NCBI GenBank assembly: GCA_963575645.1 | Contig: OY754466.1 | Span: 34,132,001 to 34,196,000 of the forward strand | Source: Xanthostigma xanthostigma | Taxonomy: Eukaryota > Arthropoda > Insecta > Raphidioptera > Raphidiidae | DNA: 64,000 nucleotides | Reading direction: 5' to 3' | In this document: positions 1-10,139 of the stretch, piece after piece | How positions within the stretch are numbered: the first letter of the stretch is position 1 | Layout: every line of letters begins with the position of its first letter | The notes under the pieces: model-generated | Databases searched by the model: none | What the model was told of the DNA's origin: nothing | The model's input: only the letters and a program-made list of their open reading frames with translations | Translations under genes and position numbers: made by a program

Positions 1-211
1 TAATTCGTGGGAAGACAAAAAATTATATTAATTTTTAATCGTCGCGTCGTAAGGACGCTGCAATATAAATAAAATGTCCGTAAAATATAAAATTACTACC
101 TATTTATTTGGTTAAATATATAAAATAAAAATGCAATAACGAATAACAAAAAATAAACAAACTAATAATGAAAAAATTTGAAAAGAAGTTTGACCCTGCA
201 GGCCATCCCTG

Positions 212-1285
212 TAACTTCCCGCTATTTTCGAGTTCAAAACGCTCAAAAATATATAAAATATAGCAAGAAGTTTATTTTTTAGCTCTTCGAGCTCAAAAAA
301 AAAAAACACTTTGTTACGAAATTTTCGTTCACTATATCTCATGAACAAATGAACCGATTTTGATGCGATTTGCAGCAGTCGACTCAATTTTTTATCCTAA
401 AAAAGTAATTTATTACAGAAAAATCGATCTCATAGGAATTTTACGAGCAATTTAAAAAAAAAACACTTTTTTACAAATTTTTCGTTCACGATATCTCGTG
501 AACAAATGAGCCGATTTTGATGCGGTTTGCGGCGATCGACGCAGTTTTTTTAACCTAAGAAAGTAAATTATTACAAAAAAATCGATTTGATAAGAATTTT
601 ACGAGTAATTATAAAAAATTACTTTTCTCTTAATTTTTCGTTCACGTTATCTCATGAACAAATGAACCAATTTTGATCTGGTTTGCGGCGATCGACGCAG
701 TTTTTTTAGCCTAAGAAAGTAATTTATTACAAAAAAATCGATCTGATAACAATTTTAAGAATCATTTAAAAAAAAAAACACTTTTTTACGATTTTTTCGT
801 TCACGGTATCTCGTGAACAAATGAACCGATTTTGATGCGGTTTGCGGAAATCGACGCAGTTTGTTAAGGAGAAGAGCTGATTAGATTTTGGAATTATTCG
901 GTTTAGTAGTTTAGAAAATATTTTACAACAACAAATTTTAAAAAATTTTTGAAACTTGTTTTTTTAAGATTTCTCAAAATTTTTTGGGCCGAATCGTTTC
1001 AAATTTTCAGGAAGTCTAAGTTAACCAAGATCTCGTCAGATGCCGCAAACCGCGTTTCAGTCGGACACTCCGTTCAAAAGATATAAAAGGTTTACATACA
1101 TACATACACACACACACACACATACATACAGCCCTACGGACATCATCGCCAAAATAGTTTTAATAGCTTCCTAGGACCTCAAAACGTCGAGATCTGGCGA
1201 AAACTCGATTTTCGAAAATCGGGGTGAAATCAATAACTTCCCGATTTTTGAAAAAAAAAATTTTTTTTTTTAAAGCGGGAAGTTA
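212..1285. mobile_element. Non-autonomous element with 'taacttcccgct' inverted ends
   Basis: The segment begins with taacttcccgct and ends with agcgggaagtta, so about 12 bp at the tips are inverted copies. The right part (about 872-1285) recurs inverted at 33908-34330, and its last 130 bases recur at 48960-49095, which shows a dispersed family. Inside are a four-unit tandem array (324-860), a CA-type microsatellite (about 1093-1133) and A/T runs. No open frame looks like a transposase, so mobilisation would need an unseen partner. The superfamily is unknown. Confidence 0.6.
324..860. repeat. Four-unit ~157-bp tandem array
   Basis: The block starting ttcgttcac recurs at about 324, 481, 637 and 796, a spacing of 156-159 bp. 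Each unit contains a short inverted repeat, GTTCACGA-TATC-TCGTGAAC in the best copy, followed by a conserved 'aaatgarccgattttgatg' and 'gcggtttgcggcgatcgacgcag' type stretch. Units differ by scattered substitutions. The array lies inside the 212-1285 element. Confidence 0.8.
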
Positions 1286-1413
1286 AAAAAAAATACAATA
1301 CTATTTTGTTTTCATTTTTCGCTTCGCCTTACCAAGTATTTTTATTTTTTGACGCTTGTGTGGAAATTTTGCATACGCATATAGTTCCGATGACAATTAA
1401 CACTAACGATTTT

Positions 1414-2119
1414 TAGTGTCCGACCGAAACTAGTTTTTACAGCCTAAACCGAAACCGAATTTCGGCTTCAGTCTCAGTTTCGGCCGGAAGCGAAACCGAA
1501 ACTTCATGTTTTCGTGGGAAAAATAAAGTAAACATTATCGTAATCAGATTTTTTTTATTTTTAAATTATACACATGTTAATCATTCAGCCTCTGATATTT
1601 TAACTAATCATTAACTTATCATATCATATTATTACCCATTTTATTTCAAAAAGCACAAATAAATATACTTTTTTTAATATTATGAAATAAAATAAAAGCT
1701 ACAAAACAAAATTACTTTTTACTGAAAAGTATTTACTTAATAAATATGTTGGGGTAGGTGGTACACACAACAAAAAAAAAGAGAAAACACTCTTTCATCT
1801 TAAGAACAAAATTATTTCTTTTAAACTTTGGTCATTTTGTATTGTACTCTTGTTAACGAACTACAATAAAATTACCAAATACAACAACTAAATAAATATT
1901 TTTAATGCAAATAATACTTCAATCGAAAGTACCAAAATAAAAAGAATTTTCTCTCAAACTTAAAAAAAAAAACGCGGAGCGCGTAGGCATAAAAAAATAC
2001 TTCGTCGAAACCTTCAGCGTGAAACCTCCCGAATGTAGTTTCGGTTTCGGCCGGATTGGTAACCGAAACCAGTTTTTTTGTCGAAACTAGGCCGAAACCG
2101 AAATTTCGATCGGACACTA
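1414..2119. mobile_element. hAT-like MITE
   Basis: The ends are TAGTGTCCGACCGAAAC at 1414 and, inverted, ...CGATCGGACACTA ending at 2119. They are flanked by acgatttt (1406-1413) and aagatttt (2120-2127), an 8-bp target duplication with one mismatch. The tips are rich in 'ccgaaaccgaaa' repeats in both orientations; the interior is AT-rich and noncoding. An 8-bp duplication and TAGTG-like termini are typical of hAT elements; the assignment is inferred from ends only. Confidence 0.7.
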
Positions 2120-2191
2120 AAGATTTTATTAGAATTAAGTAGATAGGTAATCCATAATGGGTGAATGTACTTTTTTTAATTTATTCGTTGT

Positions 2192-2351
2192 TAAGTTTGT
2201 TCCAAGCAGCCAGCAAACGGTAACGAAACCGTCACCCGCATGCGCAGTAGTTAAAACGAAGCTGTTTGTGTGGGTTTTGGAACACGTTTTTAGTTACTGC
2301 GCATGGGGGTAACGGTTTCGTTACCCTTTGCTGGCTGCTTGGGGCAAACTT
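2192..2351. repeat. Short foldback element
   Basis: Two arms of about 66 bp (2192-2257 and 2284-2351) are inverted copies with a few mismatches. Both contain the unit 'agcagccagcaaa' next to 'ggtaacgaaaccgt' and 'gcatgcgcagta'. The loop is about 26 bp. The arms are more GC-rich than the surrounding DNA. No coding content. Confidence 0.8.
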
Positions 2352-2639
2352 ATTGTTTCACTTAAATATCCTCTTTAGTAAAAATTTTGAACGACTAATT
2401 CACAGAACACTATTAAAGGTAGAAGTTACTAATCTTGGAACAAATTTATTCGTTAGAATAAAATTTACTTTCAATTCACCAAGCAAAATATCCGTTAGAA
2501 AAGTTTGTTAAAGAATAAATATACACTGCATTATACTCCTTGCTCTTTTTTTGAATATTTTTATGTTCATAAAAAACCGACCGATAGCGTTAGTGTAAGC
2601 GTAAAAAAAAACTTTCACAAAATAACAATGTTTAATCCT

Positions 2640-3217
2640 AACACAATTGCGCACAAACCTTCCACTAACTCGGCAAGTAGTTCAAAATTAACTTTTCGAA
2701 ATTTTACAATCTTTTTTCATTTTGAGATCCCCCAAGTTCAAAAAAACATGTTCTTGGAAAAAGTATGTTCGTCTGTACGATATAGGTCAAACGCCTAAGC
2801 GGATCAAAAACAAATTTTGTTAAGATGTTTGACTTATAAATATGAAGACCTCTATTGTTTTTGGGGAAAGTCGACGTATGCGCAGAATATAATATATAAC
2901 GTTGTTTTTCATAATGGAATACTTTACATAACAGTTTATTATTTTATTTATATTTCCAAGAAAGTTTCGTAACAAATATTTTTTCTAGATTTTATAAATT
3001 TCGGAAATATTTTGAAAACCAAAAAAATAGGTCTTTTTTGATTTTGTTCTGAAGATCTATCAAAAAGAAATTACGAGTGAAACTATATTACGAAATGCTA
3101 GCTATTATCCACCACCACACGCGTTTACAGAATTTTTGTTATATTTATTATGTCAAATATCAACATTTTTGAAGTTGGATTGATACTGATTGGCTGGATA
3201 TTTTTTATTTTGGAACA
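2640..3217 (+). repeat. Degenerate copy of the 'ccattccaac' dispersed repeat
   Basis: This matches, with many changes, the family seen at 27479-28137, 45958-47190, 51236-51915 and 53350-53680. Shared landmarks in order are a 'caatattttcattttgag-tccccc' block, 'acgatataggtcaaacg', an 'atgcgcag' block, 'ataacgttgttttt', 'tttcggaaatattttgaaaa' and the terminal 'tttttgaagttgga'. The 5' tip with ccattccaac is not visible here. It is noncoding. Confidence 0.6.
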
Positions 3218-3839
3218 ATCTTTTAGGTAAACAAAAAATGAGTAGACTATATGCAATATAACAGTTTTTTTTAGTAATGCACGTTAAATTTGAAAACAAT
3301 TAAAACTTTTTAAGCTCAAGCATTTATAAGTGGAGACTGTACTGTAATTAGCGTCGCTGTATCGGATATAGATTTACCATTAGGGATGCCTTATTTTGGC
3401 TTATAACTCATAAAATTGGAAATGTAATTTATATTTTTTTATTATTTTTTTATTTTTATTTTTTTACGTGGTGTTCCAATGTTAGTGTAAATTTGCTTAT
3501 GTGTGATATTCTCAAAAAGCATTTTGGATTTCTAGTACGACTCTCGACTCTAAATCAACTTTAAAAGTAGTTTTAGCGTTGATTTTCAACGCTAAATCTA
3601 CTGTATTATAATATTTTACCAGAAACGGAACATTGATCAATCTAAATAAAATTTGTTACATATATTATGCTCAGTTGTAGAAAGTGTTGTCAGAAAATCT
3701 GATTGGACAATGGAAAGCAGTTTTAAATCGATCCAGCTCGAAAAATAATTGATCGATTGAAACGATAATAATCTTAAACTGTATAGTGTAGGTATACATA
3801 TATTTAGCATCGTTTTTTGTACAGTTTCCACTTCAAAAC

Positions 3840-4060
3840 AATGTTTTTCTACGCATTTTGATCACAATTTAGCTTGAAAAGCCATCTTTTTCTATGTAGC
3901 ACAATCATTTGTTTTTTGTGAGTACAATCTAATGTACATGACACAGAGTTTGAGTACGATATCAGACTGCTCGTAATGTATGGAAACTGTAATTATATGA
4001 TTCTAAGGGCATTGTCAAATCAAATTTTTTGACAAACCTTTCTGCAACCCAGCATTATTA
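3840..4060 (+). repeat. Fragment of a dispersed repeat family
   Basis: The stretch 'gcattgtcaaatcaaa' to 'ctgcaacccagcat' (about 4010-4055) recurs at 29050-29103, and the upstream 'atcatttgttttt-gtgagta-ta-a-t-acatgacac' pattern recurs around 26346-26386. These three places therefore hold pieces of one family. No ends can be defined and no protein is encoded. Confidence 0.5.
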
Positions 4061-4421
4061 TTTTATTTCACTATTGGCCGCAACTTGTTTCAAAAAAATT
4101 GAATCGGATCACTTTACGACACATATTTACCATACAAGATCTATTGAGAAAGCAAAATTTACAGTTATTAAATTCAAAGCAAATTCAAAGTGCAGGTAGG
4201 TACTTACTATATACATATATTTACTAAAGTGGATCGGACTACGAAATTTATAAAATGATTTTTGTGAAAAATTTAATCTTCTAGCGGGTGAATTTAGCGG
4301 TTAATTGTTTTTTGTTAAAAAATAAATTAAACTTCACATATTGATAAATTAAATACAGCAGAGAAAATACTATTTTGTCAATTAGTTGTTTTTCTCATGA
4401 ATTTGAGATCTGAATGGATAT

Positions 4422-5318
4422 ACAGGGTGGGCTGAAAAGTTCGCAGGCTGACCCATAGATGGCGCTACTAGTATCAAATCCATATGATTTTTAGTTAGCC
4501 CTAACCTTCAAAAGACGCGTGTATAAATTTGACAGCTGTTGCACTATTAGTATCTGAGTTATAGCATTTTTTGTGAAAGAGCTTTCGTTACTTTGAAAAA
4601 ATGGATAAAAGGAATTTCGTGTGTTAATAAAGCATTGCTTTTTGGTGAAAAAAAATACTGTTGAAACTAAGGCTTGGCTTGATAAACATTATTCGGACTT
4701 TGCACCAGGAAAATCAACCGTAGAAAAGCGGTTTGCTAAATTTAAACGAGGCGAAATGAGCACCGAGGACGATGCACGCAGTGAACGCCCCAAAGAGGCT
4801 GTTATCGACGAAAACATCAAAAAAGTTCACAAAATAATTTTTGATAACCATAAAGTGAAGTTGATTGAGATAGCTGAGACCCTAAAGATATCAAAGGAAC
4901 CTGTTGGTCATATCGTGAATGAATATTTGGATATGCGAAAGCTCTGTACAAAGTGGATGCCGCGCGAGCTCACAATCGACCAAAAACAACAACAAATCGA
5001 TGATTCTAAGCAGTGTTTGGAGCTGTTCAATCGTAATAAATCCGAATTTTTGCGTCCATATGTGACGATGGATGAAACATGGCTCCATCATTTCACACCG
5101 CTGGACAGAAATTTCGCGCCGATGAAGAGGTAATCGCCGAAACTGAAGCCTATTTTGAGGCTAAAGACAAATCGTATTATAAAAATGGTATCGAAAAATT
5201 GTATGACCGCTATAATCGTTGTATCGCCCTCGAAGGGAACTATATTAAATAATAAACTCAAATTCTATAAAAAAAATTTTTATTCTATGCTAGCCTACAA
5301 ACTTTTCAGCCCGCCTGT
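4422..5318 (+). mobile_element. Internally deleted mariner (irritans type)
   Basis: The element starts acagggtgggctgaaaagtt (4422) and ends, inverted, acttttcagcccgcctgt (5318), with TA at 5319-5320. The left TA is displaced by one base. Its length of 897 bp compares with about 1.3 kb for full-length mariners, the shortfall matching the missing part of the transposase gene. It cannot encode its own transposase but keeps both ends. Confidence 0.92.
4601..5252 (+). pseudogene. Mariner transposase, deleted and frameshifted
   Basis: Mariner transposase (cut-and-paste DDE/D enzyme) of the irritans subfamily, recognised from TVETKAWLDKHYSDFAPGKS, FKRGEMSTEDD, YLDMRKLCTKWMPRELT and VTMDETWLHH. The likely ATG is at 4601, but a missing base in the A-run shifts the frame after two or three codons; it reopens at 4616-4621. 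The reading then covers the N-terminal DNA-binding region and the first catalytic Asp (in MDETW) to about 5100. There it jumps, in another frame, into AGQKFRADEEVIAETEAYF and on to IALEGNY and a stop at 5250. About 130 residues carrying the second and third catalytic Asp are therefore deleted. Not functional. Confidence 0.92.
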
Positions 5319-5319
5319 T

Positions 5320-5672
5320 AGGTGTTATGTCACAAAATTGGAGTAAATTGCAATCAACTGTTTTGATTTGGAACTCTTTAGTTTAATTCTTGCCGTTAAC
5401 GTTTGACGTTTCTTAAATAGGTATATAATCATTATTTTTATTTCTTTATATTTTAATTTAAAAAGAGTTTGATAAAAAAAAAATGAATCTACATGTACAT
5501 AGTACTTTTATTCACTTTTAAAATTAAAATATCACTTTTATTAACGACCTTATTAAAAGTTAGGTACAATACTATCCGGTGAACTCAAAAAGTAAATAAA
5601 ACCACTTTTTCAAAAATTGTGACTTTTATCCTCTTAGGTTTTCAATTAATATGAATTCTTATAAATAATACT
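5320..5672. other. Unassigned AT-rich spacer
   Basis: I see no coding, RNA or repeat structure here beyond A/T runs. Confidence 0.5.
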
Positions 5673-6582
5673 TAGAGGACGGTGACAGGAGCACTTGGTG
5701 GGAGAAATTCTCTCTTCGTGTGGCCTGAGTCCCCCTCAACAAATCCGCTTAATGGCAAAATTCAAAATTCCTCTTCAGAAAATGACTGCAAGGCATCTGG
5801 GAGGACTTCCTGATATCAGAAACAATGTTATCTACAAATTTACTCCCTGCAGAGACTTTCAAAGTCCTTTCAAAAAATCGAAAAAACCGTCAAAAAAATG
5901 CATTTGAAGTTGAAACTTGACGGAATGGTTGATTGGGTGGCTCGGAATACGAGAAAAAAATTTCATGGCTCTAAATGACCTCACTTCCTTTCGATGATTC
6001 TTCAAAACTTGCACAGGCAAAAATTCGAAAAGTCTTCGCTCGGTGGCAGAAAATCTTGCCAGGCTCTCTATTAGTACCTATTAGAAAAAAATATTATCTG
6101 CCAATTTTGTCACTGCTTGATCATAATCTGCCAATTTAATGTACTTGTCATTAATGCTTTACCTGAATACCATGTTAAACTTTACGCAAACATGACGCGT
6201 TTTTGCAAGGTCGATTTTGGCGGAAAACTGTACCTCAGGATTGTCTACAAGAAGATGAACCGTTTGAGCTCAATTTCACTCAACGAGCTATTTTTTTTAT
6301 TTTTATTTTTTTTTGTATTTATTTATTACACTGATAGTCTCTGCAGGGAGTAAATTGGCAGAAAATATTTTTTCTACAATTAGGAGAACCCCCCAGATGC
6401 CTTTCAGTCATTTTCTGCCATTTAGTAGAGCAATTTTGAATTTTGCCGATTTTTTTAAGTGCCCCAGCGTTGTATCGCTACGCACTGGACCCCTACTCCA
6501 CTAAGCGGATTTGTAAAGGGTGACTCAGACTACGGGAAAGAGAGAATTTTCTGCCATCAAGTGCTCCTTGACCGTCTCTTTA
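5673..6582. mobile_element. Foldback element, copy 1
   Basis: Inverted arms of roughly 200-250 bp at each end share 'gacggt-a-aggagcacttg-tgg-agaaa' and 'ttactccctgcagaga' blocks. The middle (about 5900-6080) contains 'ggctctctattagtacc' and 'cctcacttcctttcgatgattcttc', which appear in reverse complement in the second copy at 23130-24082. So the two copies share both arms and unique core and lie in opposite orientation. Short open frames in the arms are unsupported. Superfamily unknown. Confidence 0.75.
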
Positions 6583-7368
6583 ACTATAAGAGAAAAAAGA
6601 AACATTATCGTTAGAAAAATTCATTTAAAAAAATCAATTTATGTTCTTCTGTATAATATTACACCATTTTAAGTAAAGTGCGAATGTTGGCACATCCTTA
6701 ATTTGGACTTAATGCATACATAATGAGCCTGTTTTAAGTGGCGAGAGGGTTTGCTAAACCGCTTATAAACTTTTCAATGAAATTTGGAAATGGATCGACT
6801 TGAATAAATTAATTTTCAGTAGCTTTAATACACAATATATTGAATATATTAGAAAACTTACGTTCCCTTAATAGTTTACTCAGTTTACTGTATATAATCG
6901 AATCTCAAATAAAAAAAAAAACAAATCACTATTTTCTCGATTAAAATTATATAAAAATTGTTTGACTCATCAAATAATATTATATTATATTGGAGCGGTT
7001 ATCTCTGTTGGAGCTAAACATGTCTATGACGTGCTTAGCTACAATATATTACTTATATTATTATTATTTGGTCAATATTTGTAGAAATTTATTATAATTC
7101 ATTTACAAATAAAACCCATTTATTTAGCATTATTTCATCAGAAATAAGCTTTATACACTACTTAACTCTTGTTATATTGTCGATTTTAACGGATATATTA
7201 TCTTAACCAGATCGAGTCTGAATAAAAAGTATCTCTTTCTACTTTAATCAGTAGGTATATAAATTCCATTAGAAACAGTCCAGCTAGTATCGAGTAATTC
7301 TAAAAGTAGACAGCCAGACAAAACTTCTGAAAACTTTTTTTCCATTATATAAAATATTCAACAACCTG
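6583..7368. other. Unassigned AT-rich stretch
   Basis: No recognisable gene, RNA or element end seen between the foldback and the Harbinger-like MITE. Confidence 0.5.
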
Positions 7369-7371
7369 TAA

Positions 7372-8091
7372 AGGCCCCCATACACCTCGTTCTTTTTTGG
7401 CAGTTTTCATCGTCACGATAAAACACGTCGGTCAAAACCGAAGTGTATGGGCAAAAACTGTCGATGAAACACGGCAGTTTTTTTATCTGCCGAATCTTGA
7501 TTTTAAACACGACGTGTTTGCTGGTTGTCGTTTTAAATCGTAATGTGTGGCGCTTTCCGATAAGAATCGACGTGTTTATTCAGTGGTGCGACGTACAGCA
7601 AATAAGTCATATTAATTAAATGATTGTAATTAGTTTGAGTATTGATTTATATTTTAACCGTTTTAGTGCTAAGCAATTTTGACAAAAATAAATGAAAATT
7701 GCTATAAACATATTGATTAATTTAGAGGAAAAAATAATGGTGTCAAATAAAACACTCTAATTTAGACAAATATCAATCAATTTTATTAATTATTTTTGCA
7801 TTATATTGTTTATTAATGTTTATTAAACATAAAATAATATCAATATTATTGTATTTTCCATCAAAGCAGATCGTATTAATGATGCCACGACTTCAGAAAA
7901 ACTGAACGAAACTACGCCTCTGTGTGGATATGGCCGTTGTTCGTGTTTAAATTAACCGCACAGTTTTACCCGTGCGGTTAAAACTGCCATAAAAGAACGA
8001 GGTGTATGGGGATGGCCGTTGTTCGTGTTTAACCGTACAGTTTTACCCGGCGGTTAAAACTGCCAAAAAAGAACGAGGTGTATGGGGGCCT
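7372..8091. mobile_element. Harbinger-like MITE with duplicated 3' end
   Basis: The ends AGGCCCCCATACACCTCGTT... (7372) and ...AACGAGGTGTATGGGGGCCT (8091) form an essentially perfect terminal inverted repeat of about 35 bp. They are flanked by TAA at 7369-7371 and 8092-8094, the 3-bp TWA duplication typical of PIF/Harbinger. The last ~80 bp, from 'gatggccgttgttcgtgttt' to 'gaacgaggtgtatgggg', occur twice in tandem (about 7928-8012 and 8011-8091). No transposase is present. Confidence 0.75.
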
Positions 8092-9310
8092 TAATAGCGT
8101 AGTCAAAAACTGATACTTGAGAAAAATAGACCTAAGTCTCCAAAAAATATGAGCAATAGCTTATTTGAATCGGAAAAATATTCCGAAAAAGTCATTTTTT
8201 TTATTTTTTTCGCCGACAAAAATTGCATTTGTTATTAACAAAAAACGAAAATACAAAAAAAGCCCCTCAGATTTTTGGAAATTACTCAAAAACTATAAGC
8301 GATAGCAAAAATTGAAAAAAAAAAGATTCTTAAAGAGGAGAAAAACAATAATAAAGTTCTACTCACGGAGCTCTATCTCTATTATTTTTACTTTTTATTT
8401 GACGTCGAAAATAGGGTTCTGCGCGGCCGTTACAGCTCGAGCGTAACGTCCTGTTGAGAGAGTACAACACATATAATATTTTTTTTATAATATTAAATGA
8501 CAAATCAAAAATTTAAATAAATTATGGTGTCATCTTAACATTTAAAAGAATAAAGCTCCGTTGAAAATTTTTTTTATCTTTATTTTTTAAAAAGTGAGTC
8601 TATTGATAACTGAATAATTTGTTTTCAAAAACCGTCCCCATTTAAAACAACAAAAAATGTTTAAGTATAATTGGCCTATAAATTTTTTGTTTCATGGAGC
8701 CCTTTTACATACATATACTTAACAAGATTACATCATATAAATATTTAAAATTTATTTATTTTATTTATTGTAAGTTTTAAACAAAATAAACATTTTTTAA
8801 AAATTTATATAACGTGATCTTGTTATGTAAGTATATATGTAAAAAGAGCTCCATGACAAAAACTTTATAAGCCAATTATTTAAACATTTTTTGTTGTTTT
8901 AAATGTGGACGGTTTTTCGAAACAAATTATTTAGTCAATAGACTCACTTTTTTAAAAAAAAATTTCAATGGAAATTTATTCTTTCAAAGTTAAGATGACA
9001 CCATAATTTATTCAAAAAATAATTTGTTACTTAATACTATGTGTTGTACTCTCTCAACAGGGCGTGGCGCTCGAGCTGTAACGGCCGTGCGGAACTCTAT
9101 TTTCAACGTTAAATTAAAACTATAAATAATAGAGATAGAGTTCCGGGAGTGGGACATTATTATGGAAATTTTCCCCTCTTTAAGAATCTTTTTTTTAATT
9201 TCCGCTGTCGCTTATAATTTTTGAGTAATTTACAAAAAAATCTGAGGGGCTTTATTTGTGTTTTCGGTTTTTGTTATTAACAAATGCAAGTTTTGTCGGC
9301 GAAAAAATAT

Positions 9311-9537
9311 AAAATAAAATATAGTTTAAAAAAAACTAAAAAACACGCTTTATATCGCACTAAAAAGTAAAAAATAATTGTTTTAAAATAAGCTTAAAAA
9401 GCGTGGGGCGCTTTGTTCCACATTTTCGTACATCGAGCGCCCAACGCTTTTTAAGCTTATTTTAAAACAATTATTTTTTACTTTTTAGTGCGATATAAAG
9501 CGTGTTTTTTAGTTTTTTTTAAACTATATTTTATTTT
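9311..9537. repeat. Near-perfect hairpin, 102-bp arms
   Basis: Arms 9311-9412 and 9436-9537 are reverse complements with one visible mismatch, around a 23-bp loop. The arms include 'cacgctttatatcgcac' and 'ttaagcttattttaaaac'. It sits within the insertion that splits the right arm of the larger foldback and would give a long double-stranded RNA if transcribed. Confidence 0.9.
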
Positions 9538-9551
9538 TCACTTTTTAGTTT

Positions 9552-10030
9552 GAGGATCTATAAAAGAATTTATTAATCCTGGGGGTCCTAATAAGGATAA
9601 TGGGAAACTGTTATCAAATTATTGCATTGTCATCGGTCCTTGATACGTATGCAAAGTTTCAAATTAATCTGAGGATCTATAAAAGAATTTATTAATCCTG
9701 GGGGTCCTAATAAGGATAATGGGAAACTGTTATCAAATTATTGCATTGTCATCGGTCCTTGATACGTATGCAAAGTTTCAAATTAATCAGACTTCGGGAA
9801 ATTGGTGAAAATAAAGCGTTTACTACAGAGGATCTATAAAAGAATTTATTAATCCTGGGGGTCCTAATAAGGATAATGGGAAACTGTTATCAAATTATTG
9901 CATTGTCATCGGTCCTTGATACGTATGCAAAGTTTCAAATTAATCAGACTTCGGGAAATTGGTGAAAATTATGCTCAAAGATTCCGTTACGGAGTTAGTT
10001 ACATACATACATATTTACAACCCAAACTAA
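9552..10030 (+). repeat. Triplicated ~120-157 bp repeat
   Basis: The block 'gaggatctataaaag' to 'gcaaagtttcaaattaatc' starts at 9552, 9671 and 9828. Copies 2 and 3 continue with 'agacttcgggaaattggtga'; copies 1 and 2 stop short at different points, as expected from successive tandem duplication. The three copies look nearly identical, so the duplication is recent. The final unit runs on into 'attccgttacggagttagtt' and a cata microsatellite, which resembles tails of insect retroelements, but the family is not identified. Confidence 0.85.
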
Positions 10031-10139
10031 TATAAAGCGTTTAAAAACGTCTTTTTCGGAATATTTCTCCAAATAGAATTTTTTGGAGACTAGGATCTAT
10101 TTTTCTCAAAAACTCACTTCTTGACTAGACTATGTATAG

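Larger units (their letters stand above)
8098..10127. mobile_element. Two-kb foldback element, right arm interrupted
   Basis: Left arm about 8100-8748 and right arm about 8775-9308 plus 10045-10127 are inverted copies. Paired landmarks include 'gcggccgttacagctcgagcg' (8422) against 'cgctcgagctgtaacggccg' (9069), 'caacaaaaaatgttt' against its complement, and the tips 'tgagaaaaatagacc-agtctcc'. The centre is near 8760. The right arm is split between 'gtcggcgaaaaaat' and 'gtctttttcgg', which are contiguous in the left arm; the 0.7-kb block between is a later insertion. Confidence 0.85.

Noticed and set aside
112-387. 91-codon minus frame near the left edge
   Set aside because: Overlaps the tandem array and A/T runs; composition is low-complexity and no domain is visible.
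1902-2117. 71-codon minus frame
   Set aside because: Lies within the hAT-like MITE terminus and its 'ccgaaacc' repeats; it results from the terminal repeat.
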